Assembly (NCBI GenBank): GCA_002786025.1
Contig: NHNW01000055.1
Coordinates: 1 to 64,000, forward strand
Source of the DNA: Zasmidium citrigriseum
Taxonomy: Eukaryota > Ascomycota > Dothideomycetes > Mycosphaerellales > Mycosphaerellaceae
DNA length: 64,000 nucleotides
Reading direction: 5' to 3'
Shown: positions 33,054-42,377 of the stretch, one piece after another
Layout of the letters: each line of letters opens with the position of its first letter
Position numbering within the stretch: position 1 is the stretch's first letter
Position numbers and translations under genes: made by a program
Notes under the pieces: generated by a model
Seen by the model: only the letters and a program-made list of their open reading frames with translations
What the model was told of the DNA's origin: nothing
Databases searched by the model: none

Positions 33054-33109
33054 GTTTTTATACGCGATCTATCTTATTACGTATAAAAACCCTTATCGCG
33101 TATAAAAAC
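33054..33109. repeat. Perfect 15-bp inverted repeat (hairpin)
   Basis: Arms GTTTTTATACGCGAT (33054-33068) and ATCGCGTATAAAAAC (33095-33109) are perfect reverse complements around a 26-base loop. The loop holds a further partial arm, ACGTATAAAAAC. The arm also occurs at 29814-29880, so the two hairpins may mark the ends of a 3.3-kb element. Confidence 0.75.
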
Positions 33110-33399
33110 CTCCTTAGACTAGCTAAATACTAAACCGTCCTCCTAGCCCTTCTTAATCTACCCTTAATAATAGCTAGCCTAAGACTCCTACTACCGCTAG
33201 AATATTCGGCGGTTACGAGGACTAGATATAATATTACTAGCGTCGAGATTAGAGCTACTAATTAGAGTTAATAGGGATATAGCGTTTATAAGTAGCTAGT
33301 CGGCCTAGGTAGTAGTTATCTAACGGCCTCTATATCGTAGAGTTCGTAGCCGAACTAGACTAGTACTACCTATCTCGATATTATTATCTCTAGCCTAGC

Positions 33400-36360
33400 T
33401 ACTAGCCTAGCTACTAGCGATAGTAGCTACTCCTACGGTAGCCTATCTAAGTATACCCCTACTATCGGCCTTCTTAAACTTACCCTTACCCTTACCCTTC
33501 TACTTACGAGTAGAGTCGATCTCTATAGAGTAAGCGATACCCTCCTTAACCTAAGAGAGGGTTAGAGCCGTAGACGAAGAAGACGAAACCTAGCCCTAAC
33601 TATAAGCTAGTTACTTACCTCTAGCCTTCTCGGATATCTTTATAGCTTCGGCGGTAGCGGTAGTAGCTTTATTAGTATTGTCTTTAGCCTTCTTATATAC
33701 TACGAATACTACCTTAACTCGAGTAGGTATACCGTTAAGGAGGGCGATAAGGCTATCGTTAAGTAGACTAACCTCCTCTTCTTAAGCCTATAGCTAGCTA
33801 GTAATCGCTAGTACCTTCTTAATAAGCGTCTCCTTATCTACGTCCTACTACTTCTTTAACGGATCGGCCTTAAAAAGATCGTAGAGCTACTATTAGACCT
33901 CCTTTACTATAAGTCCCTCTACTAGAATACTAAAAGGGGCCTAACTATCGAATTAGAAATTAAGGATACTCGATAGATAGTCTTAGATAATCTATAAGGC
34001 GAATACCTATCTAGTACTAGCTCTAGGCTTCTTTAGTAATACTATCTTCTCGAATAGTACCTCTAGGTCTAGCTTAAGTTTATCCTCGAGTACTAGATTA
34101 TAATAGTTATAGTAAGTCTCGCGCGTAGCTTTCTAGTCTAGTAGATATATATTACGAGCCTTACTAAGATACTTATTTATATTAGTCCGCGGGTACGACT
34201 TCTCTAGACTATCCCTAATATAACTATTCTATATATTATAGATTTCCTATAGTAGGTCTATATAGTACTTAAGCTCCTTCTTACTCTAGTATCCTAGCTT
34301 ACCGAGAAGTATAGTACGACTATACGTAGTATCGCTAGACTATATACTAAGTACGCCTATATTAATAGGCTCTTCTTCGCTAGGGTTATCGTTAGCGAGT
34401 TTATCTAGGATTCCGTCTAGATCGACGGTCTCCTCTTCGCTAGGGAGGACGCGGGCTTATAGTAGTAACTACGTCTACGAACGAGTTACGATAGATACCT
34501 CGTTAGGCCGAGTAGTCTTCTCTTTATTAGATACTAGATATAGTATATACTATATCGTAACGAAGAAGTCGATAGTACGACCCCTACGGCCTAGTCTCTA
34601 GATAAGATCCTCTAAGCTCTTAGTAATAGGAGCGTAGTATTAGAAGACGATCGCGATATTACTAATATATAGGCTAGTACTAAAGGTAGTCGTAGCGATA
34701 AGGAACCGTATCTTAGAAGTCTCCTTCTAGTACTCGTCGAAGATACGGTCTTAATTAACCTTCGTAACCTAGGCTATATAGAACGATATAACGACGTTAA
34801 CGTCGAACTTACCGCCTCTACTATCGACGTACTTCTTCGCTATATCTAGATAGTCTCTAGTTAATTAAAGGAGCTAGCTACGGACGATAGCTAAGTAGTC
34901 CTAGATCTACTATATACTATCGATAAAACCTAATACCTTCTTAATCTTCTCTAGTATTACGATATTATACTCGCCTTCTATAACACCCTCGCTAGCTTCG
35001 ACTAGTATAGCGGCGTCCTTAAATATCTAGTATAGTATATTATAGTCCTTAAGGGCGATATACTCCTTCGGGATCTCCTTATAGATAAGCTTTATCTCTA
35101 GACGATTAATACTACTACGTAAGACCTTCGTCTTATACGTATTAAGGCCGACCTTCCAGAATCTAGTATACTTAAGTATATAGTCTTTAGTATCCGTAGA
35201 GAGCGTTATAGTAGCTCTAAGTATAACGGTGTCTTAGCGTAATAGATTACGGAACTACTTAACCTATATCCGGATAGTTAGTAAAGGTCTACGAGATAGA
35301 TAATAGCTTTACTATTCGTACCTACGTGTACTCCTCTCGGAAGTTCTTCTATTTATTAATATAGTAGATCTTATTAATTACGAAAGCTATAACCTTATTA
35401 TATAGGGACGGATTCTAAAGAATCTAACGGATATCCTTACTTACTACTTATTCTAGACTAAGTACGATAAGATTGTACTAGCTAGCCTCGATATTAGATA
35501 AGAGCTTCTTACTCTTCGTCTCGGCTATAATATAGTAGGTCTTTAGAATCGAGGATAACTCGTCCCTTCGTATATTACTTATCTACTAGTTACCGAGTCG
35601 GTTTAGTAGCGGTATTAGGAATACTATTATACCTAAATTCGATTAGTAACCTATTACTACCTAGACTTGGGTATATACCTATAAGATAGACTAAGCCTAT
35701 AAATACTAAGCTCTTACTAGCTCTAGTCTTCGCGATTATTAGAATATTAGACTACCTAAAGATAAGGGTATTAATAGTATCGATCTAGTACTCTAATAGA
35801 GTAAAACCCTTACCTAGGTATCTTATCTCGAGGATCTTCTTTAAGCCGACCTCGATAACCTAGCGCTAAAGATTATTACCTATAAAGGACCGACTAATAT
35901 CGGTTACTAGTCGCTAGAACTATTATAGCTAGTCTAGATTACGAAACTAGAAGTCTTAGATAATCTCGAGGAGGCCCTTAAAGTACTCCTCGTACTAATC
36001 TAGATCTTCTAGTATCTCGGTAATTACGTCGACTATCTACTCTAGTTCCTCGCGATTAATAGCGCCTTAAGGTAGCTAAGATAGATCTTTAGCCTAGGCC
36101 TTCTTTTACTCCTATAGCCGCTTCTTCTTATTCTCTTAGGCCCTCTTCTTCTTCGTACTCTTACGCTACCTTATACTTATATCCTAGTCTTACTAGTCGC
36201 CGCTAGTATTACCGCCTATATCGCTAGTAGTATTACTACTAGTATTGCTACTAGTATTTCCGCCGCTGCTATAGCGACGCCTACTAGGGCCGCCGCTAGC
36301 CTTTACGAACTATCTAGAACGATCCCTCTTTAGTAGTATAGCCTCGAGTATTCTATAGCG
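33400..36360 (-). pseudogene. RIP-killed superfamily 2 helicase gene
   Basis: Read on the minus strand and ignoring RIP-type TAG stops, the helicase order is recognisable. A Q-motif-like TLLEY then IDTINTLIF leads to a damaged Walker A, IIAKTRASKSLVF, at about 35705-35740, where functional helicases have a GKS/GKT core. Motif V-like FLIATTTFSTSLYI and motif VI-like RLGRRGR lie at about 34575-34690. The N-terminal side is Ser/Gly/Asn-rich. A RecQ-like or telomere-linked helicase is likely; such genes occur in fungal repeats. Many stops and the lost Walker residues make it a dead copy. Confidence 0.6.
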
Positions 36361-36796
36361 TCCTATAATAGTCTATAAGTAATAGATAGTCTTAGTAATA
36401 GTCTTAGAAATAGAAAAGGGGATAGGAAAGGGGCGATAGAACCTTAGTAGTTAAAGAAGAATAGTACGTCGCCTATTAAAGCGAATACTCTAGTAATATA
36501 GAGCGGATAGAAGAGATAGATAGTCTCTATTTTAGGGTATAGGGGTTAAATGTTTACCTTACTATCGCTATTTATGTATAGAAACCTATAGATAGTATTT
36601 CTACTAGTTCGAGGTTTTTTGAATAGAACTTATTAGAATTCTCGTTTCCTAATACGATTTTAGTACTATTGGAATCGCTAGGTTTTTCTCTAGAACTATA
36701 CCGAAGCCGATTTTTAATACGACGCCTCGTTATATAGAGATATTTAGTGGTGTAGTAGTAGGTAGTGCCAAATTAGGGTGTTGCGTACCTAATTTC

Positions 36797-36878
36797 TTCA
36801 GGCGCTCCGCAGAAAGCTCGCTTTTGGCCTAAGGCACGAAGGTTAGTAAGCGAGTCAGCTTTCGGAGGTGCGCCTGAA
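36797..36878 (-). mobile_element. 82-bp inverted-repeat element, right copy (MITE-like)
   Basis: Starts TTCAGGCGC and ends GCGCCTGAA, perfect 9-base terminal inverted repeats. The internal AGGCACGAAGGTTAGTAAGC is the reverse complement of the left copy's core. Same length as the copy at 26087-26168, opposite orientation, at the other edge of the RIP block. Not itself RIP-mutated, consistent with its small size. Confidence 0.7.
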
Positions 36879-37633
36879 CGTTGGAGGCAGCATAGTCTCG
36901 AGTGTCTGTCCTTATCGTGGGCACCCGAGCCAAGGATGCAACTCTGACGGGTGACGATGCAACGCTGGGCAGTGATCGCCGCTTCCTTTGGCCTAGGTTG
37001 GCCGCATCCCTCAGCCAAGAGAGGGGGCATCATGCGAGCTATGTCGCCTGGTATTCAGATGCTTCGAGTTCAGTACACGAGTGTTAGAGGCAAATCTCGG
37101 CTAAGAAAGATGTGAGTGAATGAAAATGGGTGCACGAGCCACTGCTGAAATGCAGGTGGCTGGTCGTGCTTCGGGATCGCTCTTGCCCTCCTCTCGTTCG
37201 TCATGACGATGAACCTTTCTCATGCCGCAAAGAAGAAGAAACCGAATCTGTACTCCAGCTCTTGAATATGTCCTTCATGGAGCACTCGCTTTGCCCTACG
37301 ACTACAAATCCATTTGTCAAACGCCAGTGTGTATTACCAAGATTTTAGTTGAACTCACATTTCAGGTAGTCGGGTAATCCGTTCCTCGTCCGTGGCTGCA
37401 AACCGCCCGTCATTTCTTTGCGGAATGTCTGCAGCCACGGACACAAGCGTTACCCATTGGGCACTAGCATTGTGTCGAGAGGCTGAGGCCGCGTACGACC
37501 CACGGGCTTTCGGGGAAACGAAAGCCAGAACTGAAGGCTGCTCCAAAAAATCGTAACAATATGAAGCCAAGGCATTCTATGATTCCAGACTGGAGTTCGG
37601 TTCACCCGCCTCGAAACCAAGGAGACTCCAAAG
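36879..37633. other. Intergenic between RIP block and hydrolase gene
   Basis: Normal composition without CA/TG loss. Includes the hydrolase promoter. Frames of 60-90 codons on both strands lack protein-like character and I support no gene. Confidence 0.5.
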
Positions 37634-38473
37634 ATGCACTCCAAAACATTGAAGAACGGAATCCACGCCCTCATCGAAGGCCAGGGCCCTCCAATCATCC
37701 TCCTCCCAGGCTGGCCCGAAACAGTCGAAGCATACACCGACATGATCCCACTTCTCTCACCCCACTTCGAAGTCTGGGCCCTCGATCCTCCCGGCGTGGG
37801 CGACTCGGCTCGCTCGACCGAAGGCTACGACACCAAGACCATCAGTCGCATTCTCGCCGAGGCCATTGAAGGAACTGTTCCTGCTCCATATCACCTCATC
37901 GGCCACGATGTAGGGGCCTGGATCGCATACGCATGGACGGCTCAGTTTCCGGAGTCGCTTCGTAGCCTGACGCTTTTGGATTCATCTATCCCGGGGAACT
38001 TCCCAAATCTCCCCTTTCCCTTGCCGGGTCAGGTCAACGAGAAGCTTTGGCAGTTCGGCTTTAACAGCCTTCCTGATATCCCGGAGATGCTGACGAAAGG
38101 ACGGGAGAGGGAGTTGCTTGGCTATCTGTTCAATCAGGAGGCCGCACATTCGGATCGCATTACCAAGGAGAGACGAGATCGATATGTCGAGTGCTACTCG
38201 AGACCCGGAGCCATGACTCAGGGATTTGAGTATTATCGTGCTGTTGCGACGAGTAGTGCTCAGAACAAGGCTTTTAGTGAGACTTTGCTGGGGATGCCGG
38301 TCCTGGCGTTGGGAGGGGAGAGTGCTTCTGGAGGTAATTTGAAGGCTAGTGTGGAGAGGCTGGCGAAGAATGTGAGAGGTGGTGTGATCGAGGATTGTGG
38401 ACATTATGTTATGGAGGAGCAGCCTGGAGTTGTGGCTCGGCGGTTGATGGAGTTCGTGAAGAGTCTCGAATAA
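37634..38473 (+). CDS. Alpha/beta hydrolase, epoxide hydrolase/dehalogenase-like
   Basis: The 279-residue protein starts MHSKTLKNGIHALIEG and spans a full alpha/beta-hydrolase domain. The nucleophile elbow is LIGHDVGAWIAYAW with Asp at about residue 92, as in soluble epoxide hydrolases and haloacetate dehalogenases rather than Ser esterases. The catalytic His is in DCGHYVMEE (about residue 257). VWALDPPGVGDSARS fits the beta4 region, and a helical cap lies between about 130 and 210. The oxyanion motif, usually HGxP, reads PGWP. There is no signal peptide, so it is probably cytosolic. The substrate (epoxide or halo-acid) cannot be decided. It is the first intact gene right of the RIP block. 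Confidence 0.85.
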   Translation: MHSKTLKNGIHALIEGQGPPIILLPGWPETVEAYTDMIPLLSPHFEVWALDPPGVGDSARSTEGYDTKTISRILAEAIEGTVPAPYHLIGHDVGAWIAYAWTAQFPESLRSLTLLDSSIPGNFPNLPFPLPGQVNEKLWQFGFNSLPDIPEMLTKGRERELLGYLFNQEAAHSDRITKERRDRYVECYSRPGAMTQGFEYYRAVATSSAQNKAFSETLLGMPVLALGGESASGGNLKASVERLAKNVRGGVIEDCGHYVMEEQPGVVARRLMEFVKSLE

Positions 38474-38600
38474 TAGGAAGGGATCGGATATTGGCAATGG
38501 AGTTGAATGGATTGGTGCCGTTGACTCAAGTTGGAGCGCTCGAGGAGCACATCAATGAATGCATAGCAAGAGTTTCACCACATGCTCAATCCAAGTCCAG

Positions 38601-39249
38601 CTACCGCAGACCACCATACCCCAATCGTCCCCACGTCTTCTCAAGCTTAGCCTCGACCTCCGCCAAGTAAGACTGAACGCGTGCTTCGACCTCCTCCTCA
38701 TCCGACTTGAAACAATGCTCGTCCTTCTCATACTTCTCCTTCATCTCCAAAATCTCCAGCAATCTCGAGCTGAGGATCCGCGTGCTTTCTTTGCACGGTC
38801 CTGCGGCGACGGCCTCGATCAACTTGCGCTCGATGATGCCCAGTAGCTTCTCTGTTCCGCATGCCCGAGCTGGAAGGGACTTTGAGTGGCACTCAGAGAG
38901 CTGCTCGTGATAGATGTGGAAGAGGGTGTTGATGGCGCCGCGGAGTCGTAGCGTGAGACGGGAGTCGCTGATGGGATAGAGAGGGAGCAGATCTTCGTAG
39001 GCGTGGAGCTTGCGACAGGTCTCGAGGTGGAGGAGTTGGAGGGAGGGGTCTTGTTGGTCGATCTAAAGAGGAGGAAGCATTAGCATGTACACCGCGCAGT
39101 GAAGTCTGTATTAGACGTACTGGGGGAGTTTCGAGCTTGGACTCGGGTCGAGGCTGCTCCGTGGAGTCTTGCGGTGCCTGCTTGCACTCTACCTGCCCGA
39201 CGGCGAGAAGGCCGAAAAGGGTGGCGAAGAAGAGCTTATGTATGTGCAT
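38601..39249 (-). CDS. Small secreted helical protein (196 aa)
   Basis: Joining 39249-39121 and 39062-38601 (58-nt intron, GTACGT...TTTAG, phase 0) gives 196 residues. Signal peptide MHIHKLFFATLFGLLAVGQVEC, then a Pro-rich linker, then an alpha-helical mature part. Cysteines occur at ETCRK, SECHS, RACGT, GPCKE and EHCFK. The centre, EKLLGIIERKLIEAVAAG followed by CKESTRILSSRLLEILE, resembles ERLAGLLEYKLNEIVAVEG in the 341-aa secreted protein at 57651-58728. The next minus-strand gene (39607-40381) is another candidate member. No named family. Extracellular or host-interaction roles are possible but not shown. Confidence 0.72.
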
Positions 39250-39606
39250 CTTGTAGGTCGGAGTAGGTGTATTTTGAGAGTGGTCTATGGCTTCGAAGAC
39301 GGAGTTTTTGATAGAAGCTGACGATTGAAGTCGGGGACTGTGTCGACGAATCGAGAAAAATATTTCAAGCCGCTAGCGCAAAAGCCCGCGCTAAGCATGT
39401 GAAGGTAGAACTCATCATTCACATGTCGAGAGTTGTAAATTCACAAACTACGGCATAGCTGCTGCCTATAGTTACAGTCCATGTACTTCTGGAATTCTGC
39501 TGGAATCTATAGCAAGCGAGTCTTTTCGGGCTCTTGGGCTGCAGTCGCACTTTGTACCCAAACCACTTGTCTGATGGTATCTTCAAAAGAGACTTCACCC
39601 ACCCTT
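39250..39606. other. Intergenic
   Basis: Promoter of the 196-aa secreted protein gene and 3' side of the next. A GCTAGCGCAAAAGCCCGCGCTAAGC hairpin-like string lies near 39371-39396. No gene. Confidence 0.4.
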
Positions 39607-40381
39607 TCACTGTCCCTCACCTCCTCTCTCCTTATCAAGCGCCTCCGCAGCAATGTCCTCGAAGTCCTCCAAGTCACGCTCAAACTCCGCCCAAGCCTCG
39701 TCCATATACTTCTCCAGATTCTGCATCCTCCATTGGCGGGTCTCTTTCGTCGTTGCCAATGAAAACAAATCACGTATTGCCTGCTCGTTGTACTCCTGTA
39801 GACTGCGCTGTACAGCTACGAACGCCGATTCTGACATTGAGGACCTTTGCGTTCTGGATCTCGGCGAAGCAGCTGTCTTTAAACTCTGAGGCTTTGAGTA
39901 GGTCGTCAGAGTCTCGCCCGTCATACCGTCCTTGGAGATGAGCTCGAGTGTCTTGAGTTGGCAGATGTTGGTGAAGCGGTCGATTTCAGCGACGTACTCA
40001 GCATTTTCGTAGTCAAGCGGGACTTCGCAGTGAATGTCTTCGTGGACACTAGCCTCAAGGCAGAAGTTGTAATCCTCGGCGCCGGTTTGTAATCTGGCGT
40101 AGGCTTCGCGAATGTCACTGACGGCGGCAACCAGGGCCTCTCGGTCGGCAGATGTGGTGGTAGTTTGGAAAGAGGTATTGCTGAGGTAGTCGATTTGCTG
40201 TTGCATGTGCGCGGCTCGTTGGGCAGGGTCGGAGCGGAGAGTGTCGCCGTCTTTCTTGAGACCGTCGGCTGTTGCAATGTCAGTCCGAATGGAGCCTTTG
40301 GTTCTTCTTGAAGTGCTACGAACCCGGTACGAATGCCACATAAGCGGCCAAGAAGCCGATGAGTACGGCGGAGAGCAGCAT
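39607..40381 (-). CDS. Small secreted helical protein (239 aa)
   Basis: Joining 40381-40324 and 40268-39607 (55-nt intron, phase 1) gives 239 residues. Exon 1 encodes only the signal peptide MLLSAVLIGFLAAYVAFVP; the mature chain starts ADGLKKDGDTLRSD. It is acidic and helical, with cysteines at NFCLE, IHCEV and NICQL, and has an AEIDRFTNICQLKTLELISK segment at the place of the conserved helix in related secreted proteins of this window. Between about 39810 and 39915 another frame (DSDDLLKASEFKDSCFAEI) reads at least as protein-like. Two very short introns (about 41 and 37 nt) or old compensating frameshifts would bring it in. The frame given is the simplest. Function is unknown. Confidence 0.65.
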
Positions 40382-40830
40382 GTCGGTGGTGCCGCTGGCT
40401 CGAGTCGGGAGATTTGAGGCGGTCGTGGTCGTCGAGGTGGTGGACGAAGGGGAGGATGCGAGAGGTCGGAAGTCAGGAAGTGCGTCAAGACCTTGCGTAG
40501 CGTGGCGGCTCCGCGAGTGAATGAGCGGACGCACGAGCATGCACATGAGTGGTGGGAGACTCACATACATATTACATGTTAAACTTGCTACTAAGTCAAA
40601 AGAATGAAAAGAGCTCCATTTGATCGCAGTCTCTTGGATAGAAGCAAGACGGTATAGGGCTGTGGGAGAGTAGAGACAACTCAATCAGCTACAGTGCTGC
40701 TGGCAACAGGCCTGTTTCACGTACCCAGGTCGGTGTAGACAAAAGATTCATCCTCTACCTCTGTAGCCAGTCCTCAATCCAAGACCCTAGCACCAATCAA
40801 CCGTACGGCCTCCTTCGTCCCGAGTGCTAC
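40382..40830. other. Intergenic
   Basis: Promoter of the 239-aa secreted protein gene and 3' side of the coiled-coil gene. Nothing else supported. Confidence 0.4.
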
Positions 40831-42171
40831 TCAAAGCCATCCACAACCAGTAGCCTGTCCATACCGCACCTCATCGTCATAGTCGTCGCTCTCATAGTCG
40901 TCCTCGTCATCTCCACTGTCATCGCTCCATCCCTTCGGCTCTCCCCACTGCGCACCATTCGCAGTCGTAGCCTCGGCATTTGGGTCGACGGGCTCCTGCT
41001 TCGCAGCCTCATCCGCCGCCTTGGCCTTGGCATCAATCACCTTCTTGACCTCCTTCAGCTTGGCCTCGATGGCAGCCTTCCTGTGTTCTTCGGCTTTCTT
41101 GGTGTCTGTAGCTTTCTTGTCCTTGTCGATGACCTGCTGCAATTCATCGGCTCGGGCTTGGATGGCCTTGCGCTTGTCGGCGAGCTCTTTGCCGTTAAGG
41201 CGGAGCTTCATGTCGTTGATGCGGGCTGCACATGTCGCCTTTATTGCCTCGATCTCCGCTGCAGCGTCCTTCTCCAAGCCACCCTTGCAGCCGTCGGCAG
41301 AGTCAACGACCGACTCCTTGCGGGAAAACGGATTGGCATCCGGATCGACACCCATCCTCCGCAAGAAGTCCCTCTTCGACAGCTCCAGCTTCGCCAGATG
41401 CTCTTCTCTCTCCTTCGGCTTCATCTTCGCGATCCACTTCTCGTTCTCCTCAGTCTCCTTGTCTCGCTGCTTCTTCTCTTTCTTGTGGCGGCGGAGGCGG
41501 GCTTGCTTGTTCTCATCGGCCTGCAGTTTCAAGACTGCGATGTCTGGCGAGGAAGACTGCGGCTTAGTCGGTGGGAGCTTTGGTGAAGGGGGCAACGGGA
41601 TTGTTGCTGGAGAGGGTTGCTGCTGTTTGGCCGAGGACGACTGCTGCTTCCCATTCCCCGCGCCAGTGGGTGCCGCTCGTAGTCGATTGACCGTCTCCTG
41701 CACTTGGTCGGCCTTGCTCTGAAGGAGATTGAGTTCCTCGAGCAGCCCGTCAGGGCTGACCCTGCTACAGTCTCGCTCGAGGCGCAACTGCTCCACCTTG
41801 GCGCGAGCCTTCTCCACCTCCTGCGCAATGAACGCCAGTGCATCTCCATTCGTCTGATCCTGTGGCGGGTAAATGTGAGCCTCCTTCTCTTCGGACTGCT
41901 TCTTCTCCTGCTGCTGCTGAGGTGGCGAGTTCTCCCCATGCCACAGCACCGCCTCGAGCGCAACCCGCGGCCACGCCTCCGGATCCGCCTGCTCAGCAAT
42001 ATCACCCATGTGGTTGACCTCCACACAGAGGGTGCGATATCTCTCCACCAGCGCCAGGGCCGCTTCGCTGCGCTTGGGGAGTAAGGAGAGCTTGGCTTGG
42101 ATCTCATAGATCTCGGTGTATTTGCGCCCAAGTGTATTTGCCAGACGGCCGAGTATCTCGTCGGAAGCCAT
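40831..42171 (-). CDS. Coiled-coil protein (446 aa)
   Basis: A single open frame starting MASDEILGRLANTLGRKYTE. It is rich in Glu, Lys, Ala and Gln with long heptad-like helices (about 110-170 and 215-370), separated by a Gln/Ser/Pro-rich linker. It ends in a highly acidic tail (SDDSGDDEDDYESDDYDDE). The segment KMKPKEREEHLAKLELSKRD lies between the helices. No signal peptide or membrane segment. A structural, chromatin or trafficking role would fit such composition, but nothing identifies it. Clean codon use and length support a real gene. Confidence 0.7.
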   Translation of the reverse strand: MASDEILGRLANTLGRKYTEIYEIQAKLSLLPKRSEAALALVERYRTLCVEVNHMGDIAEQADPEAWPRVALEAVLWHGENSPPQQQQEKKQSEEKEAHIYPPQDQTNGDALAFIAQEVEKARAKVEQLRLERDCSRVSPDGLLEELNLLQSKADQVQETVNRLRAAPTGAGNGKQQSSSAKQQQPSPATIPLPPSPKLPPTKPQSSSPDIAVLKLQADENKQARLRRHKKEKKQRDKETEENEKWIAKMKPKEREEHLAKLELSKRDFLRRMGVDPDANPFSRKESVVDSADGCKGGLEKDAAAEIEAIKATCAARINDMKLRLNGKELADKRKAIQARADELQQVIDKDKKATDTKKAEEHRKAAIEAKLKEVKKVIDAKAKAADEAAKQEPVDPNAEATTANGAQWGEPKGWSDDSGDDEDDYESDDYDDEVRYGQATGCGWL

Positions 42172-42377
42172 CTCCGCTGATGCGTCTGCTACTGTGCTGC
42201 GAAGTAGGTGGTTGTGGGAATGAGAAGAGCTTCGAAGCCCGGGGATGGCGACGTCGTTTGTAGTCGCAGCAAACGGGGAAGGTGACGCGGAAGGTACGCC
42301 GGCTGAGCTTGGACCTGGCTTTCACATGCCAGAACTTTATTTCACTCTCACATCCTTGTTTTACCACACTGCATCTT

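Larger units (their letters stand above)
26240..36765. mobile_element. RIP-degraded transposable-element block
   Basis: About 10.5 kb of TA-rich sequence nearly lacking CA and TG, with CG retained. It is a nest of RIP-killed repeats. Frames read well once TAG stops (CAG or TGG after RIP) are ignored, so it was formerly protein-coding. At least two fossil ORFs are visible: one on + (about 26600-29760) and a helicase on - (about 33400-36360). Between them lie hairpins and tandem repeats. The edges are sharp: normal composition resumes within about 70 bases of the left 82-bp element and about 35 bases of the right one. Confidence 0.85.

Noticed and set aside
33470..33505. TTACCC-type run resembling a telomere repeat
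   Set aside because: The fungal telomere unit is TTAGGG/CCCTAA. This tract is TTACCC/GGGTAA, only a few units long, and sits inside a coding fossil.
36773..37348. Small frames right of the RIP block
   Set aside because: No protein-like composition, no splice-extendable domain, and overlap on both strands.
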